From Pseudomonas tructae (lineage in GTDB: Bacteria; Pseudomonadota; Gammaproteobacteria; Pseudomonadales; Pseudomonadaceae), in the NCBI RefSeq assembly GCF_004214895.1, contig NZ_CP035952.1, forward strand, positions 2,800,501 through 2,864,500: a DNA stretch of 64,000 nucleotides. Direction: 5' to 3'. The notes beneath the pieces were generated by a model. That model was not told where the DNA came from. It made no database searches and saw nothing but the letters and a program-made list of their open reading frames with translations. The translations under genes were made by a program, and so were the position numbers. Shown here one piece after another: positions 45,845 through 54,853 of this stretch (positions within the stretch are counted from its first letter, which is position 1; every line of letters begins with the position of its first letter).

Positions 45845-46696
45845 ATGTTTCCCAAAAACTTCACGTTTTCCATTGCCGACTGGGTCAATGGCTGGGTCGA
45901 TGCGCTGGTCACCAACTACGGTGACGTGTTCCGGCACATTTCCGACACCCTGCTGTGGGCCATCGTCAATCTTGAAGGTTTACTGCGCGCAACACCCTGG
46001 TGGCTGATGCTGGCCATCGTCGGCGGTATAGCCTGGCACGCCACCCGTAGAATCGTACCCACTGCGGTGATCGTCGGCTTGCTGTTCCTGGTCGGTGCGG
46101 TAGGGCTCTGGGACAAGTTGATGCAGACCCTGGCGCTGATGCTGGTGGCCACGCTGATCTCGGTCCTGGTCGGCATTCCGCTGGGTATCCTGTCGGCGCG
46201 CAACGATCGCCTGCGGGCGGTGTTGATGCCGCTGCTCGACATCATGCAGACCATGCCCAGCTTCGTGTACTTGATCCCGGTACTGATGCTGTTCGGCCTG
46301 GGCAAGGTGCCGGCGATCTTTGCCACCGTCATCTATGCCGCCCCGCCGCTGATTCGCCTGACCGACCTGGGCATTCGCCAGGTGGATGGCGAGGTCATGG
46401 AGGCGATCAATGCGTTCGGTGCCAATCGCCTGCAACAACTGTTCGGCGTGCAACTGCCACTGGCGTTGCCGAGCATCATGGCCGGTATCAACCAGACCAC
46501 CATGATGGCCCTGTCGATGGTGGTCATCGCCTCGATGATCGGTGCCCGTGGCTTGGGTGAAGACGTCCTGGTCGGTATCCAGACCCTGAACGTGGGCCGC
46601 GGCCTCGAAGCGGGCCTGGCCATTGTGATTCTGGCGGTTGTGATCGACCGCATTACCCAGGCCTATGGCCGGCCACGGCATGGGGTGGGCAAATGA
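45845..46696 (+). CDS. HutW/ProW-like ABC permease
   Basis: 283 residues from the ATG at 45845 ([29 protein letters not shown]). Membrane segments start at about residue 45; the coupling motif is in [49 protein letters not shown], very typical of ProW. It overlaps the ATPase gene by 4 bases. Likely imports a histidine- or betaine-like amine with its partner genes. Confidence 0.9.
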   Translation: MFPKNFTFSIADWVNGWVDALVTNYGDVFRHISDTLLWAIVNLEGLLRATPWWLMLAIVGGIAWHATRRIVPTAVIVGLLFLVGAVGLWDKLMQTLALMLVATLISVLVGIPLGILSARNDRLRAVLMPLLDIMQTMPSFVYLIPVLMLFGLGKVPAIFATVIYAAPPLIRLTDLGIRQVDGEVMEAINAFGANRLQQLFGVQLPLALPSIMAGINQTTMMALSMVVIASMIGARGLGEDVLVGIQTLNVGRGLEAGLAIVILAVVIDRITQAYGRPRHGVGK

Positions 46697-47526
46697 GCGT
46701 CAAGCAGACGATGAACAAGATCGAAGTCAAAAACGTCTTCAAGATATTCGGTGCGCGTGCCGAAGATGCCCTGAAACTGATCTGCGAGAACAAAAGCAAA
46801 GAGCAGGTCCTGGCCGAGACCAGCTGCGTGGTGGGGGTCAACGATCTCTCGTTGTCCATCGGCAGCGGCGAGATCTTTGTGATCATGGGCCTCTCGGGCT
46901 CGGGCAAATCGACCCTGGTGCGTCACTTCAACCGCCTGATCGACCCCACCAGCGGCCAGATCCTGGTCGATGGCGAGGACATCCTGCAGTACGACATGCA
47001 GGCCCTGCGCGAATTCCGCCGGCGCAAGATCAGCATGGTGTTCCAGAGCTTCGGCCTGTTGCCGCACCGCACCGTGCTGGACAATGTCGCCTACGGCCTG
47101 AAAGTCCGTGGCGAAAGCAAAGCCCTGTGCACAGAGCGTGCCCTGCACTGGATCAACACCGTGGGCCTCAAGGGTTACGAGAAGTCGTACCCGCATCAGT
47201 TGTCGGGCGGCATGCGCCAGCGCGTGGGCCTGGCGCGTGCGTTGGCTGCCGACACCGACATCATCCTGATGGACGAAGCCTTCAGTGCGCTCGACCCGCT
47301 GATTCGCGCCGAAATGCAGGACCAGTTGCTGGAACTGCAAAAGACCCTGCACAAGACCATCGTCTTCATCACCCACGACCTGGACGAAGCAGTGCGCATC
47401 GGCAACCGAATTGCCATTCTCAAGGACGGCCGCCTGATCCAGGTCGGCACGCCGAAGGAAATCCTCTACCAGCCTGCGGACGAATACGTCGATCGTTTCG
47501 TGCAGCGTCGCGTAGCTTCGCTTTAA
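46693..47526 (+). CDS. HutV/ProV-like ABC ATPase
   Basis: 277 residues. Starts [33 protein letters not shown], the N-terminal segment specific to ProV/HutV ATPases. Walker [19 protein letters not shown], signature [18 protein letters not shown], Walker [21 protein letters not shown], switch His [14 protein letters not shown]. No C-terminal CBS pair, so it resembles HutV more than ProV and is not expected to be osmosensing. ATG overlaps the permease stop as ATGA. Confidence 0.9.
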   Translation: MSVKQTMNKIEVKNVFKIFGARAEDALKLICENKSKEQVLAETSCVVGVNDLSLSIGSGEIFVIMGLSGSGKSTLVRHFNRLIDPTSGQILVDGEDILQYDMQALREFRRRKISMVFQSFGLLPHRTVLDNVAYGLKVRGESKALCTERALHWINTVGLKGYEKSYPHQLSGGMRQRVGLARALAADTDIILMDEAFSALDPLIRAEMQDQLLELQKTLHKTIVFITHDLDEAVRIGNRIAILKDGRLIQVGTPKEILYQPADEYVDRFVQRRVASL

Positions 47527-47538
47527 GGAATCGCGAGT

Positions 47539-49062
47539 ATGTCGTTTGCCGAAAAAATCATCATCGCCGACGCGCCCGTTCGCTGGCAGGACGTGGTGGC
47601 TGTGGCCCGGCATGGCGCGAAGCTTGAACTGGCACCATCGGCCTGGGCGCGGATCGAGAACGCCCAGGCGATTGTCCAGCGCATCGTGTCCAGCGGTGAC
47701 CGCGCCTATGGCGTCAACACCGGGCTTGGCGCCTTGTGCAATGTCTCGCTGCAGGACGAACAGCTCAGCCAGCTGTCGCGAAACACCTTGCTCAGTCATG
47801 CCTGCGGCGTGGGTACCGCGCTGTCGGACGAGCAGACCCGGGCCATCATGTGCGCGGCGATCATCAACTTCTGCCAGGGCCGTTCCGGCCTTCAGCGCAA
47901 GGTGGTCGAGGCGCTGCTGACCCTGCTCAACCAGCACGTCACCCCGCAGGTGCCGAAACAAGGGTCGGTGGGGTACCTGACCCACATGGCCCATATCAGC
48001 ATCAGCTTGCTGGGCGTCGGCCAGGTCAGCTATCGCGACCAGATCGTGCCGGCGCAGCAAGCCTTGGCCGAGGTCGGCCTGGCGCCGGTCAAGCTGGGAG
48101 CCAAGGATGGGCTGTGCCTGGTCAACGGTACCCCTTGCATGACCGGCCTGAGCTGCCTGTCCCTGGACGATGCCACTCGGCTGAGCCAATGGGCGGACGT
48201 TATCAGCGCCATGAGCTTCGAGGCCCTGCGCGGCCAACTCGATGCCTTCGACCCTGAAATCATTGCGCTGAAACCGCACCCCGGCATGCAGCGCGTGGGC
48301 AGCAACTTGCGTCGCCTGCTCGACGGTAGCGAAATCATTGCCAGCAGCCATGGCATTCGCACCCAGGACGCCTTGAGCATTCGCTCGATCCCGCAGGTTC
48401 ATGGCGCCGCGCGTGATCAGCTGGAACACGCGGCGCGGCAGATCGAGACCGAACTCAACTCCACCACCGACAACCCGATGTTGCTGGGTACACCCGAGTC
48501 GTATCGGGTGGTTTCCCAGGCGAATCCGCACGGCCAGTCCGTGGCCATGGCGGCCGACCTGCTGGCCATCGCGGTGGCCGAGATCGGGGCAATTGCCGAG
48601 CGTCGTCTCGATCGCCTGATCAACCCGTTGGTCAGCGGTTTGCCGGCCTTCCTGGTCAGTCAACCGGGTGTGAATTCGGGCATGATGATTGTCCAGTACG
48701 TGGCCGCTTCACTCTGTGCCGAGAACCGTCAGCTGGCACAACCGGCCGTCATCGACAACTACGTCACCTCCGGTCTGCAGGAGGATCATCTGAGCATGGG
48801 CACCAATGCCGGGTTGAAGCTGCACCGCGCCCTGGAGAACTGCACGCAGATCCTCGCCATCGAATACCTGTTGGCGGCCCAGGCCTTCGAGTTCCTCAAG
48901 GAGCAGCGCTTTGGCGCAGGTACCAGCGTTGCCTGGCAGTTGTTGCGCAAACGGGTCCCGGCCTATGCCCAGGACCGTTGGTTGGCACCGGATATCGCCA
49001 GCAGTGCAGCGATCCTGAAGGACCCCGACCTGCTGGGCGCTGCCTTCCCCGAGTTGCTGTGA
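47539..49062 (+). CDS. Histidine ammonia-lyase homologue lacking the MIO triad
   Basis: 507 residues of the HAL/PAL fold, close to the usual 510. YGVNTGLG (57-64), LLSHACGVG (85-93), the LVNGTPCM loop and the late QEDHLSM are conserved. However, GSVG (142-145) runs straight into YLTHMAH where active enzymes read GSVG-Ala-Ser-Gly-Asp-Leu-Ala-Pro; exactly the three residues that cyclise to the MIO cofactor are missing. The DPYS motif with the catalytic Tyr reads DALS. By established chemistry this protein cannot be a normal ammonia-lyase. It is the last gene of the importer operon, 12 bases after the ATPase gene. A binding, sensing or different catalytic role is possible. Confidence 0.85.
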   Translation: MSFAEKIIIADAPVRWQDVVAVARHGAKLELAPSAWARIENAQAIVQRIVSSGDRAYGVNTGLGALCNVSLQDEQLSQLSRNTLLSHACGVGTALSDEQTRAIMCAAIINFCQGRSGLQRKVVEALLTLLNQHVTPQVPKQGSVGYLTHMAHISISLLGVGQVSYRDQIVPAQQALAEVGLAPVKLGAKDGLCLVNGTPCMTGLSCLSLDDATRLSQWADVISAMSFEALRGQLDAFDPEIIALKPHPGMQRVGSNLRRLLDGSEIIASSHGIRTQDALSIRSIPQVHGAARDQLEHAARQIETELNSTTDNPMLLGTPESYRVVSQANPHGQSVAMAADLLAIAVAEIGAIAERRLDRLINPLVSGLPAFLVSQPGVNSGMMIVQYVAASLCAENRQLAQPAVIDNYVTSGLQEDHLSMGTNAGLKLHRALENCTQILAIEYLLAAQAFEFLKEQRFGAGTSVAWQLLRKRVPAYAQDRWLAPDIASSAAILKDPDLLGAAFPELL

Positions 49063-49106
49063 CAGGGGGAAGCGCCTGGCTGTTGCGAATCGTGCAGGTC
49101 AAATAG

Positions 49107-49137
49107 GAGTGCAGTCGGGGGTAGGCCGGCTGCACTC
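49107..49137. terminator. Hairpin between the convergent lyase-like and cupin genes
   Basis: GAGTGCAG...CTGCACTC stem of 8 bp extended by TCGG/CCGG, lying between two converging stops. No T tract, so termination would be weak or bidirectional. Confidence 0.5.
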
Positions 49138-49148
49138 GGGTGCTCAAC

Positions 49149-49448
49149 TCAAACGCTGCCTTCACGTTCGATGACCAGAATCCGCGCTTCGCCGTGAGGG
49201 TGTGCAACATGTTCACAACCAACCCCTGCGAAAAACACGTCACCCACCCCCAAGGTTACGACCTGTTCAATGCCTGACTCGCGATAATGCATATCTACCG
49301 TGCCGTCGAGGACAGCGAATACCTCCTCGCCATCATTGACATGCCACTTGTACGGCTGGTCGGTCCAGGTGGTGCCATCCATGTTTGCTATGTCCTCTGC
49401 ACCCCAGGCGTGAGTGGCTGTGAAATCTTTGCTACGAATAACGTTCAT
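49149..49448 (-). CDS. Small cupin-domain protein
   Basis: 99 residues from the ATG at 49448 (MNVIRSKDFTATHAWGAED). A single cupin barrel: KWHVNDGEEVFAVLDGTVDMHY carries the first metal motif in shortened form and FAGVGCEHVAHPHGEARILVIEREG the second. Small cupins bind sugars, amino acids or metals; no specific function is implied. It converges on the lyase-like operon. Confidence 0.75.
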   Translation of the reverse strand: MNVIRSKDFTATHAWGAEDIANMDGTTWTDQPYKWHVNDGEEVFAVLDGTVDMHYRESGIEQVVTLGVGDVFFAGVGCEHVAHPHGEARILVIEREGSV

Positions 49449-49532
49449 TGATCGTGGCTCTCGAAAAGGTCGTGAACTTCTCCTAATAGCCTCCCACCGC
49501 AAAGAGCAGCATTGGGCCGAGCGAGGTCACTA

Positions 49533-50024
49533 TCAAGGAATGGATTTGGCCATTTCCGACGTTCCAGCCCAACCGATCTGCTCATAGACCGGTTTGCCCG
49601 TCTCGGTGGCGTGCAGGACTGCGAAGGTGATGCCTCGGCGAGCGAACTCGGCGTCAGCCGCTTGCATCAAGGCTGACGCCAGGCCACGGCGGCGGTAGGC
49701 CGGCTGGACGTACACATTCAACACGTAGCCACGCTTATCCAGGGTTGGGTGCGTTGGATGGGGCGGCCAATCGATGCTCATCAGGCCAATGGCCGCGACC
49801 GGTTGGTCGCCATCCAGGAGTTTGAACCCGTAATACCGACCGTCACCGAGCCGCTCTTGCAGCCATGGGCGAAAGTGCTGGGTCATGACCCGCAGTTCTT
49901 CAGGATTCCCGCCTGCCTCAAGAAACATGTCCTGGCGATGGGAGCAGATCATTTCTGCGTCAGAGGGCCCAACGGGCCGGCACTGCAGACCGGAAAACGC
50001 GGAACATCCTTGTAGTTCGATCAT
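49533..50024 (-). CDS. GNAT-family N-acetyltransferase
   Basis: 163 residues. The acetyl-CoA loop is in VYVQPAYRRRGLASALMQAADAEFARRG (about 104-131), and the C-terminal TETGKPVYEQIGWAG matches the GNAT motif B. Substrate unknown. It is a stand-alone gene facing the cupin gene. Confidence 0.87.
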   Translation of the reverse strand: MIELQGCSAFSGLQCRPVGPSDAEMICSHRQDMFLEAGGNPEELRVMTQHFRPWLQERLGDGRYYGFKLLDGDQPVAAIGLMSIDWPPHPTHPTLDKRGYVLNVYVQPAYRRRGLASALMQAADAEFARRGITFAVLHATETGKPVYEQIGWAGTSEMAKSIP

Positions 50025-50575
50025 CGTTTATCCAACGTCAGTAGCACTGATTGATGAGGCGGCAGCCTATGGCATCTTCCGGCGGATGTGCAATGGCTCG
50101 GCGGGGAAGGTGAGAAACATGGCAGGGCGCGGGCGCAGACTTGGGCAGCCCCGGAACCTGCGGGCTGAGACGCTGCTTGCGGCCAGAAGCGGCCAATATT
50201 GAAGGCCGGCTTTTGACCCATAGCTGCCTCTCGCGAAAGGCTGCAATCGGCCAAAAACGGCCTCTAAATCGAGATGATCTGTGACGGTCCCGAGGAAAAC
50301 ATCGTGCCCATCATCCTGCTGCATAGGATGTTTTAGCTGAGATTCTGGCAGACGAACCCGTCCTCTAGCCTGAGGACCGAACCAACGTCGGGCACCGGTT
50401 CCATCCAGTGGCCACCCTCGCAGCTGGATGACTCATGCCGGCTAAGAGAAGAGCCATCGATTGGCCTATAAAACACTGCTGTCGTTTAGCTATCAGTGCC
50501 AATAATCGAGTACCATGCAAAGACGAGAGGCTTGGTACAAGCCGGGCTGCCCCGACACACCATTGATGGACTTCT
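50025..50575. other. Interval without a supported gene
   Basis: About 550 bases between the GNAT gene and the orphan ATPase gene. It holds a degenerate repeat (50211-50262) and short inverted repeats, and no open frame with a credible ribosome site or family match. It marks the left edge of an AT-richer accessory stretch. Confidence 0.5.
50211..50262. repeat. Degenerate intergenic repeat, copy B
   Basis: TTTTGACCCATAGCTGCC...CGCGAAAGGCTGCAATCGGCC, which in reverse complement gives the same ordered blocks as copies at 43473 and 53130 (GGCC, GCAGCC, CGCGA, GGCAGC, TGGGTC). Confidence 0.45.
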
Positions 50576-51817
50576 ATGTTGCTTAGGAAAGAGATTACCG
50601 AGGTATTTACGCCTCGGCGCAGCGAAGTGAACGTGAATATGTACGTGCAGCGGCCCCGGCTCGAGCTGGAGCTTTCGCGGGCGTTCAAGCGAAACTCCCA
50701 CACACTAATTTTTGGTGAAAGCGGCAACGGTAAATCGTGGCTCTACAAAAAAGTTCTCGAAGACGATGGGATCACGTATGTGACTGTCAATTGCGCAAAT
50801 GCTGCACGCATCAAGTCACTGACTACTGAGATTTGCAACTGCCTCATCGCCCCGGGCACGGCCTTGAATCTCGGGTACAACGTTGAGAAGGTAGGAGAGC
50901 TTTCTGCGGCTTTTCTGAAAGGTTCGGTGAAGCAGAATGACCGCTTCGATATTACCCAGGAAGAGCCGTTACTAATGGCCTTCAAGCTGTACGCCTCCGT
51001 GAATAATGAGAAGAAAATCATTGTTCTGGATAATTTGGAGTCAATATTCGCTTCCAGCGATCTGATGGATGAGCTCTCGAACATTATCATCCTCCTAGAC
51101 GACTCGCGTTACGCCGAGTGTAACATTAACTTCCTTGTTGTGGGTGTTCCAAACGGGGTCCTCCAGTACTTCCGTGATGTTAAAAACGCTGAATCCGTAG
51201 CCAACCGGTTACAGGAGATTCAAAAAGTGAGCGGCCTTGACTCAGGTCAGGTGCGTGAAATCGTGAGCAAAGGGTTCGCTCATCTGCAAATCCCCCTTTC
51301 CGGGGCCTCGCTAATTGAAATATCGGACCATGTATCGGACGTAACCTTAGGGATTGCACAGCGCGTCCATGAATTTTGTGAGCACCTCGCCTACGCGATT
51401 CAGGATAATGGCTGGACGTATCTTCCGAAGACGCTGCAGACAGCTGATCGTGCGTGGCTGACGGCCGGATTACGACACGCTTACTCCGTCGTAGAAAAAA
51501 ACCTAAACAGCCGAGAGACCACCGTCGCACGACGCAATCAGGTTATTTACTGCATCGGCAAGGTTAAAAGGCACGAGTTCGACTCGAATGACATTGACAA
51601 GCTTGTCAGGGAAAATTTCCCTCTTACCGTACCTAACACTAACATGGGTATAGGGTCTATATTGTCTGACCTCGCTACCGGATCAACCCCCCTTATCTCA
51701 AAGAATGAGCATACCGGTGGCTACTCGGTGAAAGACCCTCGTTTTATTATGTGTATTAAGCTCATGCTGTACACGGACTCGCACGAAAAAGTCCAGTGTC
51801 GAAAATTCCAAGTGTAA
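50576..51817 (+). CDS. Orphan P-loop ATPase (AAA/STAND-like)
   Basis: 413 residues. Walker A is FGESGNGKSWLYKKVL (about 46-60) and Walker B KKIIVLDNLESIF (about 145-157); FLVVGVPNGVLQYF resembles sensor 1, and RVHEFCEHLAYAI with downstream helices a winged-helix or lid region. The N-terminal YVQRPRLELELSRAFKRNSHTLIFG is the usual lead-in of ORC/STAND-type NTPases. No repeat sensor domain follows. AT-richer than neighbours. Together with the 2-TM gene 377 bases downstream it could form a phage-defence module, though this is inference. Confidence 0.75.
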   Translation: MLLRKEITEVFTPRRSEVNVNMYVQRPRLELELSRAFKRNSHTLIFGESGNGKSWLYKKVLEDDGITYVTVNCANAARIKSLTTEICNCLIAPGTALNLGYNVEKVGELSAAFLKGSVKQNDRFDITQEEPLLMAFKLYASVNNEKKIIVLDNLESIFASSDLMDELSNIIILLDDSRYAECNINFLVVGVPNGVLQYFRDVKNAESVANRLQEIQKVSGLDSGQVREIVSKGFAHLQIPLSGASLIEISDHVSDVTLGIAQRVHEFCEHLAYAIQDNGWTYLPKTLQTADRAWLTAGLRHAYSVVEKNLNSRETTVARRNQVIYCIGKVKRHEFDSNDIDKLVRENFPLTVPNTNMGIGSILSDLATGSTPLISKNEHTGGYSVKDPRFIMCIKLMLYTDSHEKVQCRKFQV

Positions 51818-51820
51818 AAA

Positions 51821-51843
51821 AAGCCCCTGCGAAGGGGCTTTTA
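51821..51843 (+). terminator. Rho-independent terminator after the ATPase gene
   Basis: AAGCCCCT/AGGGGCTT stem with a GCGA tetraloop, A-rich before and TTTT after, so it may work on both strands. It lies 4 bases past the stop and separates the ATPase gene from the downstream membrane-protein gene. Confidence 0.88.
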
Positions 51844-52193
51844 CATGAAGGTGTTGCCAGAAGGTGGTCTGCTTTACGAAAGAGCTGATAACACCTGCCT
51901 GAGACCACAGGCAGCTATCGGCCACAGCAACAGCTACGTCTAGGGCATTTAAGGAAGCATAGGGAAATCTACGCCCATTTTATGGAAATACGCCGTAGTC
52001 ATCCCAGCGCTCAAACCCCATTGTCAAATGCTCAGACTGAAAGCTAACGCGCGATCCGACCAGCATGCTGGCAAAAGGATTCGTCAGGTTAATTCGCAAC
52101 TCCACTGTCGCAGTGGAAAGTTAAATTTCGAGCCCGTCTATAAAAGATCATTATCCGCCAATCAGAACTCATCCACAGGCAGTCGACAAAATT
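51844..52193. other. Interval without a supported gene
   Basis: 350 bases between the terminator and the two-TM gene. AT-rich, with no recognisable RNA or open frame carrying a ribosome site. It presumably holds the promoter of the downstream gene; AAGATCATTATCC near 52150 cannot be resolved into a clear promoter. Confidence 0.4.
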
Positions 52194-52802
52194 ATGCGCT
52201 ACAACTATCTGAAAGAAACGCCACGCTGGATGGTTTATCTACTCTTGGTAGTCAGTCTGTTCGCGATCCTTCCAGTCGCAAACATGATCGTTGCTGGATA
52301 TAATAATCTAAAGGTTAGTTTTTCGTCTCACCTTGATCTTTCTCAGCTTGGCCAATTTGGGGACTTCTTTGGAGGTCACACATCGGCATTCGCGGGGTCG
52401 CTATCGCTTATAGTCGTTCTATTCTTCACTTTTCACCAGGCAAAACAGCAACGTATTTTCTTCCTCAGCCAGCAGGCCGACACATCTAAAACTGCTGATC
52501 GTCAGTTCTTTCTGGAGGGTATCAATCTTATCACTCAGTGGGACATCAAGGCGCCAGGGTGCGATCAGTGCATGCGCTTACTCGATTATTACGGTCGACT
52601 AGCTTTGATCTCCGAGGACAGAGAGTTACTATTGCTTCTTAACACGGTTATTACAGCGAAAATTCGAGCAAATCTAGAAGGGAAAAACGGTAGTTTCAAA
52701 GTCACGAACTACCCGTATGCCAGTGAAGCGATCGAAAAAATTCGTCCGCTTAGAGAAGCAGATGCCCGTGCACAAAAGAATTTTAAAGCGAAAAAAGGTT
52801 GA
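52194..52802 (+). CDS. Two-transmembrane protein, possible abortive-infection effector
   Basis: 202 residues. Membrane helices at about 14-34 (VYLLLVVSLFAILPVANMIVAG) and 66-82 (FAGSLSLIVVLFFTFHQ). Between them LSQLGQFGDFFGGHTSAFAGSLSL has the Gly-Asp-Phe-hydrophobic-Gly-Gly pattern common in proteins labelled putative phage abortive infection protein. A helical cytosolic tail follows, with cysteines in KAPGCDQCMRLL. AT-rich. No strong ribosome site is seen before the ATG. Confidence 0.65.
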   Translation: MRYNYLKETPRWMVYLLLVVSLFAILPVANMIVAGYNNLKVSFSSHLDLSQLGQFGDFFGGHTSAFAGSLSLIVVLFFTFHQAKQQRIFFLSQQADTSKTADRQFFLEGINLITQWDIKAPGCDQCMRLLDYYGRLALISEDRELLLLLNTVITAKIRANLEGKNGSFKVTNYPYASEAIEKIRPLREADARAQKNFKAKKG

Positions 52803-52822
52803 GCCTAACTAAGACCTATCCA

Positions 52823-52844
52823 CCCCCTGAGTTGCCTCAGGGGG
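52823..52844 (+). terminator. Hairpin after the two-TM gene
   Basis: CCCCCTGAG-TTGC-CTCAGGGGG, 9 bp with a 4-base loop, 21 bases after the stop. No T tract follows. Confidence 0.55.
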
Positions 52845-53263
52845 TAGGTCCTCGACCGTCACCTTCCATTGATGGGGAAGGCATAGGAGTTGCTCAGTTG
52901 CCGTCGAATGACGGACATTTTTAGATTATCCGGCAATGCGCGCTCTTGCGCAAGAAACTAATTTCAAGGCCTGCTTGTGAAACCGATCAAACCGGTGATC
53001 GCTTCGTTCAATAGACGCGCAAAAGCCGCGTACGCGCCCATTACAGAAGCGGATGAATGAGAGCCATTGCTTAAATAAGCTGGCGCTCTGAACGTGCGCT
53101 TTGGGGTGATTTATCCCTAAGCTGACCGGCTGCAATGGGTCGAAAGCAGCCGTTCGCGATTGGCTGCTTTTCGGCCAAAAGAGGATGCCCCCGAGTGTGT
53201 ACTTGGTCAGGAGCGACGCTGGTGTTGGGGGGAGAAAGGCCAAATATGCGAGTGTGAGAGCAT
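52845..53263. other. Interval without a supported gene
   Basis: About 420 bases. A long open frame on the minus strand has no family match or ribosome site. Holds copy C of the degenerate repeat (53130-53180) and a GCGCGC-TCTT-GCGC hairpin at about 52936. Nothing else was seen. Confidence 0.45.
53130..53180. repeat. Degenerate intergenic repeat, copy C
   Basis: CTGCAATGGGTCGAAAGCAGCC...GGCTGCTTTTCGGCC. Shares its ordered blocks with copies at 43473 and 50211. Confidence 0.45.
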
Positions 53264-54070
53264 TCAACCGATCTGTGTCAGACACTCTTGATCCAGCGAA
53301 TACCGCCCTATCTTGCACACCGGGCCCTGCATGAGGACGTTGTTATCGTCATCGAGTTCGATAGTGATTTGACCGCCCGGCATGTGCACGGTCACCTGAT
53401 CGTCAACGAACCCAAGCCGGCGTGAAACTGCCGCAGCGGCGCAACTGCTGGTTCCCGACGACAGGGTGTAGCCCACACCACGCTCCCAGATCTGCACCAT
53501 CAGGTTTTGGCGATCGACAACGTTCACGAATTGAACGTTGGTTCGGTTCGGGAACAGCGATAAATGTTCGATGATGGGCCCGAATTTGCGTGCGAGTGCT
53601 TCAGTCGGCTGATCGACGAACACCACGCAATGGGGGTTGCCCATCGATACTGGGTTCAGGTGCAGGTGCATGCCGTCGACTTCCATTGAGTGTCGTTCGG
53701 GCTCGGGAAATGTCGCCACTCCCATGGCAATAGCAATGCGTCGGCCGTTGTCGAGCACCTGGCAGCGCACCCTCCCGCCTTTGGTTGCCAGTTCGAACGG
53801 TTCGTGGGTAACGATCCCCTGATCCCAAAGGTAGCGACATAAAATACGCAGGCCGTTGCCACTCTTCTCCGCCTCGGAGCCATCGGTATTGAAGATGCGC
53901 ACCGAGAGCATCTCGCCGGGCGCAATGACAGGAACCAGGATGCCGTCACTGCCAAGTCCCCTATGCCGGTCGCTTACCAGCGAGATAGCCTGGGCCGAAC
54001 AATCGAATGGAGTGTTGTCGTGATAGACGAGATAGTCATTGCCAGCCGCGTGATATTTTACGAACTGCAT
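53264..54070 (-). CDS. DapF-fold isomerase homologue with Ser/Ser active site
   Basis: 268 residues from the ATG at 54070 (MQFVKYHAAGNDYLVYH), the normal start of diaminopimelate epimerases; the frame runs 21 codons further up without support. The fold is intact (GLGSDGILVP, NTDGSEAE.., MGNPHCVVFVD, ERGVGYTL). However, the first catalytic Cys (MCGNG in DapF) is Ser70 in KSGNG and the second (ACGTG) is Ser205 in SSGTS. True DapF needs both thiols, so this is probably not the lysine-pathway enzyme. It could be an epimerase of another kind or a binding paralogue. No biosynthetic partner lies next to it. Confidence 0.8.
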   Translation of the reverse strand: MQFVKYHAAGNDYLVYHDNTPFDCSAQAISLVSDRHRGLGSDGILVPVIAPGEMLSVRIFNTDGSEAEKSGNGLRILCRYLWDQGIVTHEPFELATKGGRVRCQVLDNGRRIAIAMGVATFPEPERHSMEVDGMHLHLNPVSMGNPHCVVFVDQPTEALARKFGPIIEHLSLFPNRTNVQFVNVVDRQNLMVQIWERGVGYTLSSGTSSCAAAAVSRRLGFVDDQVTVHMPGGQITIELDDDNNVLMQGPVCKIGRYSLDQECLTQIG

Positions 54071-54296
54071 GAGTTGTGGCACCAAGATGCTTCGGGGCGG
54101 TGAATGATGAAGTGAAGGTGAACCATAGCACACGGCCGCTGAAGCGATAGCGGGCCTGAATTGAGCGCGCCAAGTTTTGCATTACTCATGTGTTGAGTGG
54201 CCGTTGGGGGCTAGAGTGGATGTTTGAAACTGACCACTTGTTGTTCCAATCGCGTCTACCAGGCCATCATCGTGCGTCGACATAAGGAAACGTCCC

Positions 54297-54785
54297 ATGC
54301 ACACTCCGGTACTTCATCTACTGTGCGGCAAGATTGCATCAGGCAAATCTACGGTGGCGAAGTCTTTGGCGACTGAGCATTCAGCCATTTTGCTGAGTGA
54401 AGATCATTGGCTATCAAGACTTTATCCCGAACAGATCAAGTCAGTAACAGATTACGTTCAGCTAGCGCATCGTATCCGAGGTGTTTTGGGTCCTCTTGTC
54501 ATCGACACGCTGGCGGCGGGTGTCAGCGTCGTGCTGGATTTTCCTGCCAATACGCCCGCAGACCGCCAATGGCTGCGTAGCTTGGCTGAAGCCGCGAAAG
54601 TGCCTCACTGCGTTCACTACATTGAGATCGACGATGACACCTGCCGTGGCAGGCTGCACGTCAGGAACGTGCGTGCTGAACATGACTTTGCGGCCACTGA
54701 TGCGGAGTTTGATTTGATCACGAGTTATTTTCGCCCTCCCAACGAGGAAGAAGGCCTGGACGTTGTCATGCATCGGGCTGACTGA
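54297..54785 (+). CDS. Small P-loop kinase
   Basis: 162 residues. Walker A is HLLCGKIASGKSTVAKSL (residues 7-24). SEDHWLSRLYP carries the substrate-side acidic residues, VVLDFPANTPADRQWLRSLA fits Walker B plus lid, and the lid Arg pair is in CRGRLHVRN. It resembles the AAA_33/zeta-toxin/chloramphenicol phosphotransferase-like kinases that phosphorylate small molecules. Stands alone, so the substrate is unknown. Confidence 0.8.
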   Translation: MHTPVLHLLCGKIASGKSTVAKSLATEHSAILLSEDHWLSRLYPEQIKSVTDYVQLAHRIRGVLGPLVIDTLAAGVSVVLDFPANTPADRQWLRSLAEAAKVPHCVHYIEIDDDTCRGRLHVRNVRAEHDFAATDAEFDLITSYFRPPNEEEGLDVVMHRAD

Positions 54786-54853
54786 CGGTCACCGCTTGCG
54801 AGCGGGGGCGCGACACCGGCCCGACGTATTCTTCGCTTTCACATTCAATCAAT

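Noticed and set aside
46663..48663. A minus-strand frame of 666 codons opposite the ATPase and lyase-like genes
   Set aside because: Antisense to two clearly conserved genes and without any recognisable domain or ribosome site.
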